Shown here: one piece after another, positions 1-9,780 of the stretch
How the letters are laid out: every line of letters starts with the position of its first letter
How positions within the stretch are numbered: position 1 is the first letter of the stretch
Source of the DNA: Diplocarpon mali
Taxonomy: Eukaryota > Ascomycota > Leotiomycetes > Helotiales > Drepanopezizaceae
Length of the DNA stretch: 13,670 bases
Assembly: GCA_024741835.1 (NCBI GenBank)
Contig: JAENRP010000638.1
Span: forward strand, 1 to 13,670
Direction: 5' to 3'
Notes under the pieces: model-generated
What the model saw: the letters and a program-made list of their open reading frames with translations, nothing else
The model's database searches: none
What the model was told of the DNA's origin: nothing
Position numbers and translations under genes: made by a program

Positions 1-39
1 AAAAAAAAGGAGAAAAATAATAAAAATAGAAAAATAATA

Positions 40-1040
40 ATGCTAGGCCAACTGCCTCCTCCCCTTATAACTCCTCCAACCCCTCCTCCTTTGCGCTTAA
101 GGAGATAAGCTCCAACTCCGTTCTAAAGCTGGAGCTCGCCTTCCGAATACGCCTCCGCCTAGAATAACCCTGACCTCCTCCTTTTGCTACCGCTAGCGCT
201 GTCCTACTAGCTGCCGCGCCTGACGCTACCCTTGCTATTGCAAGCCCCCCTCCCCTTATAAGAGACTCTGCCGCTATAGTAGTCTGCTTTACCGACGTAG
301 CGATAGACCTTAGGAGGCTTAATATAGTTTGGCTAGATTGCTCTAACCTTGCTAGCTAGGACTTAATAAGGTCGCTGCGCTCCTATTAGAAAGTCAGCGG
401 TCGATTTAATACTAATTTGGGTTTAACTTATAGCAACTATCGCCTGGATCCCCTTTAGCTGGCTTGCTATAGCCTTAGCTATAGAGCGGAGCTCCGTAAG
501 ACTAGCACGCTTTAGTTAGGAGCGGCTAGTCGGAGCCTTTGCGCTGGCCACTAGTAGGAGGTTGATGAGAATCCGGGCGCACTAGACCGCCTCTTAATAG
601 AGCATTTCGCAATTCCTTGCTAAAACCGCACGCGCGTCCTTATTATCATTATCGTTATTCTCCTCTTGCTACTAGGGAGCCTCCTCCTGCTACTCCTTAA
701 GGGCCGCGGATAGCGCTGCGAACTCCTTACTGATATAGGAGGGAAGCTATAAATAAGTATTAGCGCGACTAAGTCTTTAGACTCGATTTGGGATACTTAT
801 AAGAATGCACTCCGCCTTCTGCTCCTAGCACTAGTAGTACTTCTTACTATACTTTAATTCAAACTCGCACTTATGCGTAATATCGCGTATAAGGCGCTGC
901 ACGCATTAGTAATAATAAACGCAGTAGGCTACCGCAAGGGCGCCTAACGGCAGGGGAATTAGCACTATGCGTATTAGATGCGATTCGACCCTAGACTAGG
1001 GCAAACTTACTTATAGTAGTTGGTAGTAGTAGTAGTAATT
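40..1040 (-). pseudogene. Decayed cysteine-rich ORF of unknown function
   Basis: I do not recognise the family. One minus-strand frame reads from about 1040 to about 260. In the part I translated, in-frame stops are nearly all TAA or TAG, as expected when CAA/CAG codons suffer C-to-T change. Near the G/C run at 243-256 the better frame shifts by one and stays open to about 67. The N-terminal third (about 960-790) holds a run of cysteines, some changed to tyrosine, spaced like C-x2-C, then C, then C-x(n)-C pairs, which suggests a zinc-binding module. A glutamate/glutamine/asparagine-rich linker follows (about 720-640), then an alanine- and leucine-rich helical part (600-430), and a basic then acidic tail (about 230-70). 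No protease, RT or integrase motif is present. It could be a gag-like or accessory ORF of the element whose LTR lies at 1294-1600, or a captured host gene. That a decayed ORF exists is likely; its role is unknown. Confidence 0.55.
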
Positions 1041-1278
1041 GTTTTTACTACTATGCATTAGCCCTGCGCTATAGTAGTAGGAGTAAGGGACCTATGCGAT
1101 TATATGCGGTTATTATACTAAGGAAGGAAGATCTTGCAAAGGGAAAAACAAATTTGAGTATATGACGCAACTTACGCTAAACCAAATATAGAACGGTACC
1201 GTTTGTATAATAATGCGCTAAGTACGTTACTGTATAAAAATCATTATAACCTACTAACGCTTGTAGGCAAGCGTTCTC
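1041..1278. other. Leader or 3' untranslated stretch between ORF and LTR
   Basis: No convincing coding sequence. A short run of TAG/TAC triplets lies at 1022-1054. A perfect 8-bp hairpin with a 4-base loop lies at 1256-1275 (AACGCTTG / CAAGCGTT), directly before the purine-rich tract. Depending on the orientation of the neighbouring LTR element, this is either a 5' leader (minus strand) or a 3' untranslated region (plus strand). Confidence 0.4.
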
Positions 1279-1293
1279 AAAGGGAGGGGGTAG
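1279..1293 (+). other. Candidate polypurine tract
   Basis: CAAAGGGAGGGGGTAG lies immediately before the candidate LTR. A purine run hard against an LTR start is where plus-strand DNA synthesis is primed, so it favours a plus-strand element that extends left out of the window. This conflicts with the minus-strand ORF at 40-1040, so orientation is not settled. Confidence 0.45.
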
Positions 1294-1600
1294 TATAATA
1301 GCTGCACCTCTACTTAATGCAATTACTTAGGAGTATAGCATTCTAAGGTTTCGCAATCTCGATTCGATATAGGGTTTTCTTAAATCGACCCTAAAGGTGC
1401 AAAAGGATATTCTTATATAATATTACATAAGCGGGCAATAGAGCTCCTAGCTGCTATATATATAAGGAAGAAGGGCTCTCTCTTAAGGAGGGTTCTTTAA
1501 CTTCTTTGTTTCCTTCGTATTAGACCTATAGAATACGCCTTTTGCACCACTTCTTGCTCCCATACTTGATCTCGCACTTTGGCGGTTCTATGTCGTTACA
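1294..1600. repeat. Candidate 307-bp LTR inserted in gypsy integrase
   Basis: The left end reads TATAATAG, which becomes TGTAATAG if a RIP change is reversed, and the right end reads GTTACA. Together they give the TGTAA...TTACA inverted tips of an LTR. A TATA-like run (1455-1465) and a CT-rich stretch sit inside. The gypsy integrase frame is recognisable up to base 1601 and lost at 1600, so the right edge is precise. No second copy lies in the window, so it is either one end of an element that extends left or a solo LTR. The flanking five bases, 1601-1605 (GTCTG), are the candidate target duplication, and its partner would lie outside the window. Confidence 0.55.
1455..1465 (+). promoter_or_regulatory. 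TATA-like box in candidate LTR
   Basis: TATATATATAA is followed by GGAAGAAGGGCTCTCTC and then a pyrimidine-rich stretch. This resembles the TATA box and start region of fungal LTRs and would fit plus-strand transcription. In this AT-rich DNA such a motif can occur by chance. Confidence 0.3.
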
Positions 1601-2658
1601 GTCTGCAAGTATAGCAGTTCTTATAGTACTAGGATACGTATTAGCGTAGATTCGGCCAGTAGTATTATAAGGAGAGAAGCTAGTAGGTTTTGCGCGCGCT
1701 TAGATGCGCGGTAGCGATTTGATTATAGACCTCTTATATAAGTAGCATATAAAGGTGATCTATATCTAATACTACTAGCTTACCTTAGTAAAGAAGCAAA
1801 TCTCCTTCTATTATCTAGGGGTTAGTCTTAGTTAGGGCTATATTAGACCTATTCTAAAGGGCTACCTAGCGATAGACCTAATAAGGCCCGTATTATCGAT
1901 TAGCAGCTAATACTTAATTAATAATATAGAAAGCAAGGGAGAAGGCCGAAACTTCTTTAATAGAGACTAGGTTCTTAGCTATAGTCTATTTATAAAGCTA
2001 TTTAAAGAGGATTCAAGGGTCAATCTGATCTTAGTATAATAATATTATAAGGCAGTTATTGCATTTTATTATATTTTAATCCTCTAACTTATTAATATAG
2101 CAAGTTAAGGCATTAGTAAGAGGGTTTTTAAAGCCAGGTCGGTAGGTAATTGTAAAGTTGTATTTAAAGAGAAGCTCGGCCTATCGGGCCTATTAAGAAC
2201 TAAGGTTTTTAATAGTTATAAAGTACTCAAGTGCTTTATAGTCTATATATATTACAATTTAATAGGGTACTCCTATAAGCTCGGCTTTAAAATGGCTAAA
2301 TGATCGAATAATAGCTAGTATCTCCTTATTGTATATAGCGTAGTTTAGCTCGGCTAGTGCTATAGTCTTGCTATAGTAAGCAACCGAGAGCTATTTAGAC
2401 CTATATTATTACGATAATATAGAGGCGACTATACTATCGGAGGCATCGGTTTCTAGTATATAAGGGAGGTCTTGCCTATAGTACTAAAGGATTAGGGCAT
2501 GCGTAAGAGCTTCTTATAGCTATAGGAAGCTCTGCTTATATTTAGAGGTGAATCGGAAGGGAATGTTATTTTTAATAAGGTGCATTAAGAGGGCGGTAAT
2601 AAGACTATAGTTTTAAATAAAACGATAATAAAAGTTGTAAAAACTAAGGAATGATTAA
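1601..2658 (-). pseudogene. Ty3/gypsy pol, RNase H and integrase zinc domain
   Basis: This is the C-terminal part of the minus-strand gypsy pol. Reading from 2658 down, the FLGF-x-NFY-RRFI block that follows RT is seen as FLSFYNFYYRFI. RNase H follows (about 2560-2090), with LETDASD, VAYYSK, and a YRPG motif followed by the remnant of the usual ADALTR (here TNALT). The integrase HHCC zinc domain comes next, with histidine codons at 1755-1757 and 1704-1706 and the cysteines of C-Y-T-C at 1614-1616 and 1605-1607. The order RT, RNase H, IN is diagnostic of Ty3/gypsy. In-frame stops are mostly TAA/TAG. The integrase catalytic core (D, D, E) and any 3' LTR are missing, because the sequence is cut at 1600 by another LTR. 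Upstream the frame continues at 10256, across the inserted copia element. Confidence 0.93.
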
Positions 2659-2663
2659 ATATC
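2659..2663. repeat. Target site duplication of copia, left
   Basis: ATATC directly before the left LTR matches ATATC at 10256-10260 directly after the right LTR. Five bases is the usual duplication for these integrases. Confidence 0.9.
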
Positions 2664-2860
2664 TGTCGTGCAGAATAGGCGGAGTCTCCACTTATTCTGG
2701 AGACCCTCCACGTGACTCTGCTAAGTCATAGACTCTCCCTTTTCTTTCCGAAGTCTCCTTACTATATATATACTAGAGAATAATATAATCAATCATCTTT
2801 ATTTATATTAGTAAGCCTCCTAAGCGACCTAATGAAGGCCCTCCAGCCGACCGTACTACA
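2664..2860 (+). repeat. Left LTR of the copia element
   Basis: Begins TGTCGTGCAG and ends CTACA. Aligned by eye with 10059-10255 it has the same length, no gaps, and 24 differences, every one a C/T or G/A transition. This copy keeps more of the original bases at its start (TGTCGTGCAG against TATTATATAG). It contains a TATATATATAC run at about 2764-2774 as a possible promoter. Confidence 0.95.
2764..2774 (+). promoter_or_regulatory. TATA-like box in the left copia LTR
   Basis: TATATATATAC, with AATCAATCATC shortly downstream, is kept in both LTRs while the surroundings have changed. The position, in the middle of the LTR and about 90 bases before the primer site, suits the retrotransposon promoter. 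No transcript evidence is available here. Confidence 0.4.
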
Positions 2861-2873
2861 GTTATAAGTCCTA
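2861..2873 (+). other. Primer binding site, half initiator tRNA-Met
   Basis: GTTATAAGTCC directly follows the left LTR. Its reverse complement GGACTTATAAC matches the anticodon arm of fungal initiator tRNA-Met (GGGCTCATAAC) except at two transition sites of the kind RIP makes. Priming from an internal cut in this tRNA, not its 3' end, is known for copia-type elements. The miniature element at 10836-11351 has the same site in a less changed form. Confidence 0.75.
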
Positions 2874-2881
2874 TAAGTACT

Positions 2882-4450
2882 TTAATATACTTTCTCTTTA
2901 TATACAACCGGCTAAAGGGCCCTTTAAGCTCTTGACCGACTTTTCAAGTACTTATAATAACTTAAAGGACCTTCATTTTCAATTAATAAATCTCCAATTT
3001 CTAATCGAACCTTATTTGCAAACTTCATTTATATACCTAACCTTTTTACTAAACTCTATTTAATATATCTAACGCTTTAAGCATCTCTGAGCCTTGCTTT
3101 AATACCTTTGCCTCTTAAGTAAAGTGGTTTAGTAAATATATATTCTTCGCTAAGCTCTATAATATTACCATTTTTGCTGATCTAAGACTCCTATTTAAGT
3201 TAATCATAAAGACTAAGCCTTAAGCTCCTTTTATATAGGAGCTTAAGGAATTAAAAACGGCTAACCTTTGTATAGTATACGCGAGGTCTTATAAAGAGTA
3301 TATAGCGACTTTATCCAAATAAATTTACGCCCGCTTTCCTTTAAGAGATCTATTAAAAGCTCTTCTTTTATAGGCTTCTTATAAAGATATTAAAGATAAA
3401 TATAAAATCTTAATAAAGGAGTACTATATACGTAAGGAGACTTAGAAGACTTAATGTAAATATTATAAACTACTCTTAAAATAGGTCTCTAAGACCGTCG
3501 ATAGAACGCTTCTAGCTTCCGCAATAGCTTAAGCACAAATCCAAGCTAAGAAGCTCTCTTCCTTAATACTTAATAGAAATACTCTTATAAGTAGAACTAC
3601 TGCTAATAACCCGCAAGCCATTTTAGTAAACTAGCAACTCTTACTCTAAGGCCTAGTATCCATTTTAAAGCGTGATATTACGCCTTCCGATAAGGCTATT
3701 CAATCTCAGATAAGGCTCTAGTATCGCAATATACTACGCCGAAGTAAGACTAAGAGAACTAATACTTAGCAGTAGATCCGAGAGTAGTAGGAGGCGTACC
3801 GCTTAATAGAATAATATAATCTCCTTAAGATTAAAAGAAGACTAGGAGTAATTAACTTTTTAAACTCAATTGTAATAAAGATCAATTTAAGTTAAGCGAC
3901 TCGCTTAAAGGAGGAAATTATTACTAATAAGTAGATAGGAACCTTATATAAGCACGACCTAATATAGCTAAGCCATACCTTAGCAGGTATTAAATCTAAT
4001 AGAGCGATCGATAATAAAGGGCTAGCAGTTTTTACTACTTAAGAGTCTCTTTTAAATGCCGAAACCCTTTCGCAGGCTCTAGCAAGCAGCTCTTAAAATC
4101 GCTTTATAAGCTTTAAAAGAGAGATTAGGCCTAAATGCCCTTATAAAGGCTTTAAAAATCACTATTAGAAGCCCTAGGACTATTAGAAACTATTATATAC
4201 TATAGATAGGCGCAAGGAAAATATAAAGGTTCTCCTTTTATAAGAGGAGGTCCTACGAATATAAAAGGCGTTAAACGCAAGAGACTAGTTCAAGGGTCTT
4301 TAAGCATAGCTTAAGGAGAATGATATTGTAGTAATAGCGATTAACAAATTCAAGGGAAAGGCTTTAGCCTTTAGAAAGGATAGTTTAAGTAAAAGGGAGA
4401 ACTTACTAATCTTTATAATAATAGATCCCTTTGCCTTTAATACTTTTAAA
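2882..4450 (+). pseudogene. copia gag (capsid) pseudogene
   Basis: The gag part of the polyprotein, which would form the virus-like particle and bind element RNA. The frame can be followed from about 2882 (an R-L-K-G-P motif like the start of fungal copia gags) through a lysine-rich helical region (3120-3500) to a zinc-knuckle remnant starting with the C-P-Y codons at 4136. There C-P-Y-K-G-F-K-N-H stands where C-P-x-C-G-x-x-x-H is expected. No start ATG remains; ATG to ATA is a RIP change. Stops are mostly TAA/TAG. It runs on into protease in the same frame, so gag and pol were probably made as one polyprotein. Confidence 0.75.
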
Positions 4451-4499
4451 GAATCATTTAATATCTACTACCTCTTTAAGCTAAAACGCTACCTACTCT

Positions 4500-4640
4500 C
4501 CTTAAGTACGCTCTTTAACAATTGCGCGGCCACTTATATTGTTAATTCGAAGGATTTACTTATCGTAGGCACCTTTAAGCCTTTTAGCGATTCGTAGTAA
4601 TATATTAAAGCAAGTACCTTAAGACTCTTAATCATTAGGA
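4500..4640 (+). pseudogene. copia aspartic protease pseudogene
   Basis: The active-site block reads N-N-C-A-A-T-Y-I-V-N-S-K-D-L-L (aac codon at 4517, cysteine at 4523). In fungal copia elements this place has a D-x-G/C-A-T-H-x-V-N-D-K-x-L motif. The catalytic aspartate is now asparagine (GAC to AAC) and the histidine is tyrosine (CAT to TAT), both changes RIP can make. The retroviral-type protease cuts the polyprotein. It lies in the same frame as gag and integrase. Confidence 0.75.
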
Positions 4641-4989
4641 GAAGGGATAGATATATAATAGACTCTCTTTTATAATATAACGGCTCTCTTATAAGGATAA
4701 TGCTTTATAATATTGCTATTATAAAGGAGTTTACTACTAATATTATCTTAAAGAGGCTCTTTGCAGATAAGGGTTTTTAATACTCTAAGGTAGACCTTAC
4801 TTTACGCTTTAAAAGCATTAAAGATTCTATAAAGTAAGCTTAATTAAAGCGTTACTATAATCTCGTTTTCTTTAAATATAAGCCTTTTAACTATTTAAAT
4901 CTTTTAAATATACTTTAATATAACTTCTTTACCTTAATAGCGTTTCTTATAACTAAGACGACGCTTTATAATAGGTTCTAATCTAGCTA

Positions 4990-5720
4990 TATACCTATTA
5001 AAGTATAGGATAATAATGCGTATACTTAGCACCTTCGCGCTAGCCACCTAGGCGCAAAGGCTCTCTAAGCGCTAGTTAAGTGCGCTAAAGGAGTGAAGAT
5101 CAAGGGAATATAAAGGCTAAAGTGCCTTATATATATAATAGCGTCTGCTAAGCAAGTTATTTCTTGCGCTACCTTTAAGAACCGATCTTTAAAGCCCTTC
5201 TTTAAGATCTCCTAGGATCTCTTTAACTTTTTAAATAACTTATATAATAGTTGCTTATAGGTTCTTTTAATTAAAGATAAGTATAGTAGTATACTTTAGA
5301 CATTCCTATTAAGATTAAAGGGTAGAGATATAGTTATAGAGGTCCTTTAAGCCTTTAAAGTATAAGTAAAACGCTAATATAGGCTTTTAATTTACAAGAT
5401 TAAGTAAGATAATAATACTTTAGTAATCTCCCTAAGGGAAGACTCTCTTATAAAGTACTAGAGATAGGTAAAAGAGGAGGGAATCGATTTAAAGCTTACT
5501 CCTACTTATATATACCAACCTAATAAAAGCGTAGTGCGAGTAAAAAGGGAGTTAATTAAATGCTTTATTAAAATGAGAATCTATACTAGGCTTTTAGTAA
5601 GCCTTTAGCCAAAGGTTATAAAGGCTGCTATATACCTTTATAATATCTCCTTATTCGCTAAAAAGAAGATAATCTTATTAAGCGAGGCTCTTTATAGTTA
5701 GTTTAAGTAGTATTTTCGAT
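4990..5720 (+). pseudogene. copia integrase pseudogene
   Basis: The N-terminal zinc part has a W-H-L-R-x-x-H-L-G block, with the tryptophan now TAG at 5027 and histidines at 5030 and 5045. A C-L-I-Y remnant of C-x2-C follows from 5123. The core shows the first catalytic aspartate in D-L-F at 5216 and the second in the R-E-D-S block at 5441. Downstream is the E-G-I-D...T-P-T-Y...Q-P-N stretch typical of copia integrases. The glutamate of the D,D-35-E triad is not clear, because the N-G-V-V-E-R motif reads N-K-S-V-V-R. Its place before RT is what separates Ty1/copia from Ty3/gypsy. Many in-frame TAA/TAG stops. Confidence 0.85.
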
Positions 5721-7174
5721 TTTATAAGCTGCTACTTATTAAGTAAATAATAGCAAGCTTAAAGCCTAACTAAAGTCGCGTTTATATATATAGCACTTAT
5801 ATATACCCTTTAATTAAAGAGAGGAAGGCAGAAAGGGACCGCTAAACCTTTAAAATTGAATTACAAAGGCACTTAAGTTATTTAATTAAATATATTACTT
5901 TTAATATTTATAAAATCTAAGTTCCTATACTTTAGTAAGTAATAATAACTTGTAATATCGAATTCGATAAGTCTTTCTTCTATAGTCTAAAAGCTAAGCG
6001 CGCAAACCCTATATTGCACTAGGAACTTAAGACAACCCTCTAATTAATCGGAAAGGGAGAGGGAGCTTAAGATGCTAAGTTTAAAGGCATTTTCGAAGAA
6101 TCGGAGCTTATCGCAGGGCCGAACGCAATCGCTATAGAAAAAGCCGCTATATAAGAAGAGCCTATATTATAAACCGACGCTGCTCTATAGCCTTTAACTA
6201 ATAATATAAAAGGCCTTAACTTAAATCCAAATTCTTTAAGAGACCTGCTTAAAAACTCAAAGGTAGAAGCAAGCGAATTAAAAGCCACTTCGCCAGTCTT
6301 TAAGAAAGCAAATGGCAACTAAAGCTTAAAGGTGATAATTCCCTATAGAGGCCCTATTAAAGAAGGAACTATAAATAACTCTAAAGAAGTCTTTAAAGAT
6401 AAGTTCTATAAGGTAATCGGCAGATCTTTAACTGCTATTCTATATAAGAATAAAGATAGCTTAAAGGCTTTAAGATAGAGTCTTTAATTATAAAGGCAGG
6501 CCCTAGTAAACTCTAGTAAAAGGCTAGAAGCACTACTACTAAGATCTAGAAGAAGCTTTAATAGTCTTATAAAAAGCGACTTAATAAAAGGAATAGGCCT
6601 TAATAATATAATACCTTAAGTTGTAATACCAGCTTAAAGACTATAAGTTTAAGAGATAAAGCTACTTAAACTCTTAAAGGAACTTTTAGTAATAATAAAA
6701 ATAAAAGAAAAGACTTATAAAGAAAAGTATAAAAAGGAACTCCCTCTTCTTAAGTAAAAGAGGATAAGACGCTTAAGCGTTAAGCAATAGAAGACTTTAA
6801 AAGTATACGCTACTACTTTAAAGTATATACTCTTTTAAAGTAATATTAATTTATCCTATTCCTTATATACGCAAGAGTTTGTATTAACCTTTTAAGTAAA
6901 TAAATAGATAAGAGAGGATAGGAAGGACTATTTAATAGTTTATATAGTTGTTAAAGCTATAATTAATAGTTAGGCAAAGGATAAAGCGCAGTCTTTTAAT
7001 TGCCTATAGTATTAAGGCTTTCTGCCGAAGCCTTTGAAAGGATAGCTGGACTTAGAGAAGTACCCTTTTAGCAAACGATTTAAGGAAGGAGGGCGCTAAG
7101 AGATTAGGAATTTAGAATCTCAGAGTTACTAAAGAATTATATAAAGGGATTACTTAAAACCCTTACTAATATTA

Positions 7175-7900
7175 TTAAAATAGGTTTTTACTTATAAGGT
7201 TAATAGCTTTAGCAAGCTTCTAAAGTGCCGATTATAGCTAATTATATAAAAGGATCTTTAAAATAAAGCTTTAATTTTCTTAACCTATATAACTACGCTT
7301 ATAGCAAGGTCTTTTAAGGTACTAATAGCGCTTATTATATACTTTAATATAGAAGTAAAGTAGTTCGATATTATTAACGCGTTTATCAATACTCCTAAAG
7401 ACCTAAGGAGTGCTCCAGTCATATACTTCCTATTAAATGGCTTTAAGCACCTTAGTATAGTAGTAGAACTGGACCGCGCGCTCTATAAACTAAAAGACTC
7501 TTTAGCGCTATAGTATAAGAACTTCGCAAGAACGCTTAAAGGCCTTTAACTTAAGCTATTAGGCAAGGAGCCTTATATTTTTATAATAAAGGATCGTATA
7601 GTCTTTATAGCGTTTTATATTAATAATATTTAAGTATTATATAAGGCCTTTAACCTAGATCAAGCGATTCGTCTAATTAAAAACCTAAAGAGGGCATATA
7701 AGCTTACTATTATAAGAGATATCTCTTAATTCCTTAAAGTAAGGATTATTTAAAATAAAAAGGTAAAGAGGATCTCCTTAGTTTATAATACTTATATTAA
7801 GAAGATTGCTTAAAAGTTCGGAGCTAATATAAAGAGAGTGCTTAATACTTTACTATTAAAGAAGGAGTTTATTAAGAACTTAGGGCAAGCTTCCTTAGAA
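7175..7900 (+). pseudogene. copia reverse transcriptase pseudogene
   Basis: Begins with the K-W-V-F-x-Y-K block (W is now TAG, 7181). It continues through A-R-S-F-K-V-L-I-A...F-N-I-E-V-K-Q-F-D-x-x-N-A-F at about 7305-7390, then the D-R-A-L-Y-K-L-K-D-S block that matches the copia L-Y-G-L-K-Q-S motif. The catalytic Y-V-D-D box reads Y-I-N-N (7616-7627): both aspartates changed GAT to AAT, each G preceded by T, the complement of the CA context RIP prefers. The enzyme would be dead from this alone. It sits in the same frame as the rest of the polyprotein. Confidence 0.92.
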
Positions 7901-7904
7901 AAGG

Positions 7905-8580
7905 TAAAGGAGTATTAAGAGAAAATAGGCTCTATTCTTTATATAGCGATTATAATACGCTTAGATATTGCGTTTACAGCCTCTTAACTATCTTTCTTCT
8001 TAATTAATCTAAGCTCTAAGTACCTTTTAACTATAGACTAGACGCTTTAATACCTATATAGTACGCGCTTCTTAAGAATTGCTTATAGCTTTAAGGCTAA
8101 GGAATACTAATTAGTTGCGTCTTTAAATGCTTCTTTTAAAGATGATTAAGAGACCTGCAGATCCTTTTAGGAATATGTCTTCTTCCTATTTAAAGGACCG
8201 ATTATTTAAAAAGCAAATCGCTAAGCGATTATTACGCTCTCTTCTATTAAAGTAGAACTCTATAGTATAGTTTCTACTATAAAGGAGATAATAGCTATAA
8301 AACGCCTCTTTAAGGAGATTCGCATAGACTCCCTCTTTAAATAGAATATATATTGCGATAACTAATAAACGATTTAGCTAATTATTATAAAGAATAAGAA
8401 GATTAAAATAAGCCTTTAATATATTAAAATCAGTAATATATAAATCTACTAAGAGTACTATAAAAGAAGCTTTTAAATAATCTACCTCTTTATTAGGGAG
8501 ATATATGCAAATAGGCTTATTAAAAACCTAGACCGCCAGAAGTTTAAAAGCTTTATTCGTTTATTAAACCTTTAAAGCTT
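7905..8580 (+). pseudogene. copia RNase H and C-terminus
   Basis: Starts with G-S-I-L-Y-I-A...R-L-D-I-A-F (about 7927-7980), matching the copia S-x-R-P-D-I-x-F connection block. RNase H follows, with the A-L-S-S-x-E-A-E-type block seen as T-L-S-S-I-K-V-E-L at about 8230, C-D-N at 8353, and the closing L-x-R-Q-K-F-x-x-F-x-R-L-L-N-L block ending near 8573. This is the normal end of a copia polyprotein. RNase H would remove the RNA strand during reverse transcription. Stops are mostly TAA/TAG. Confidence 0.85.
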
Positions 8581-8729
8581 TTAAATAATTATTTAATAAC
8601 TTATACTTACTAATAAGTAGTTACTTATTATTAAGAGACTTATACTTATAAGCTCCTACTCTTTTATAATCATATTTATTTATTTTCTTTTATAAAGCAT
8701 ACTATAAAAGCTTCTCCTTTTTTAAAAAT

Positions 8730-9780
8730 ATAGAATAGGTAATATTCCTAAGCCGCTATTATAAGGCGCAACCCTCTTTTAGATTCTCTTAACTAAGGCT
8801 AAGAGCTAAGATACTATAGTCAAAAGCTTTATATAAATCTCCTCTTAAGAGAGGCCTATTAGCACTCCCTTAGCTAAAGGCCTGCTGGCAAATACATTAG
8901 CGACAGTAAGGGCAAAGGCAGGGGGTGCGGCAAAGGCGATAGGAGCAAGGGCGGCGAGGGCGGTGGCAAGGATAGGCGCGGCGATAGCAAGGGCTAAGGA
9001 GATAAACGGGAAGACTATAGCGGCGGCTGCGATAGCAGAGGCGGAGGGGATAGGAGCGGCGGCAGCGATAGGGGCGAATAGGTCTGAGCCAAAGGGGCTA
9101 GGAGCGAATAGGAATAGTATGCTAAAAGCGGGAGAGGCAGTAATACTACCACTTATAAAAGTGGCAGGCCCTTTTAATACTAAGGTTTAATCGCTCCTAT
9201 CTTTTAAAATCAGCTTAGAACTTAATAAGACTCGATAAATATACTATAGAAGCTTTAAAGCGCACCCTTTATTATATTAAGCAATAGTACTACCTCCTCT
9301 TTAAAGGCGCTATAGGCGCGGGCTGATATAATAGCCTCTTAAGAAGCGAGGAGAGGTCTGCTAGCCTACTAGTAGCTATTACTTAATACTATATAATAAA
9401 TATAATGCGCACTAAAGGTGCTATTAAAGCACTAATAATCGAGATTGCTAGTACTCTTGCGTATAATGCAATATACGCACGCGTTATCGCGCTTTATTAT
9501 AGGCTTAGGCATACGGCGCGTAGCAGGGGTAGGGCTCTTAAGTAGCGGCGGCGGCGGCGGAGGCGGTAGCGGCAGTAGGGATAGCAGTAGCGGCTTATTG
9601 CCTAGTAGGCACTAGGAGGACCGTGCTAAAGTAGCAGCTCCCGCAGGAGCACTAGCGACTTAGCGCAAAGTTAGTATAATATAGGGTATAGGGACTCTAA
9701 GGGTCTTACTTTGCAAGGGCGGCTAGGGCTATAATAAGCGAGAGTTCCTTTTATATTTAAAAATTATTAGTATAAAGATA
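8730..9780 (+). pseudogene. Unassigned extra 3' region of copia, partly GC-rich
   Basis: Lies between RNase H and the polypurine tract, where most copia elements have only a short untranslated region. The part from 8900 to 9140 is strongly purine- and GC-rich, with few T, and is low-complexity in all plus frames: alanine/glycine-rich in one (open 8849-9187), arginine/glutamine-rich in the second, and Ser/Gly/Asp/Arg-rich in the third. From 9183 to 9540 a different frame has only four stops in about 119 codons and looks like a helical, basic protein ending in an R/Q-rich tail. A (GGC)n run lies at 9545-9560. I cannot name a family or choose a frame with confidence. It may be a third ORF or captured sequence. 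Confidence 0.35.
9545..9560. repeat. (GGC)n microsatellite
   Basis: Five GCG/GGC triplets in a row (GCGGCGGCGGCGGCGG), continuing imperfectly to about 9575. It stands out in DNA that is otherwise mostly A and T. It contains no CA or TG, so RIP would not have eroded it. Confidence 0.8.

Noticed and set aside
6067..6318. Open minus-strand frame of 83 codons
   Set aside because: Lies opposite the continuous copia polyprotein frame, between integrase and RT. Plus-strand CAA/CAG to TAA/TAG changes do not make minus-strand stops, so it is an antisense shadow.
8963..9190. Open 75-codon alanine-rich plus-strand frame (GTG start) as a real gene
   Set aside because: Low-complexity GC-rich DNA; the two other plus frames also give repetitive peptides, and the open frame simply avoids the CAG/CAA triplets hit by RIP. 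Kept only as part of the extra 3' region.
9183..9770. Cysteine-rich zinc-like reading of one plus frame in the copia 3' region
   Set aside because: That frame has many more stops between 9436 and 9540 than the alternatives, so the cysteine pattern is probably a frame artefact.
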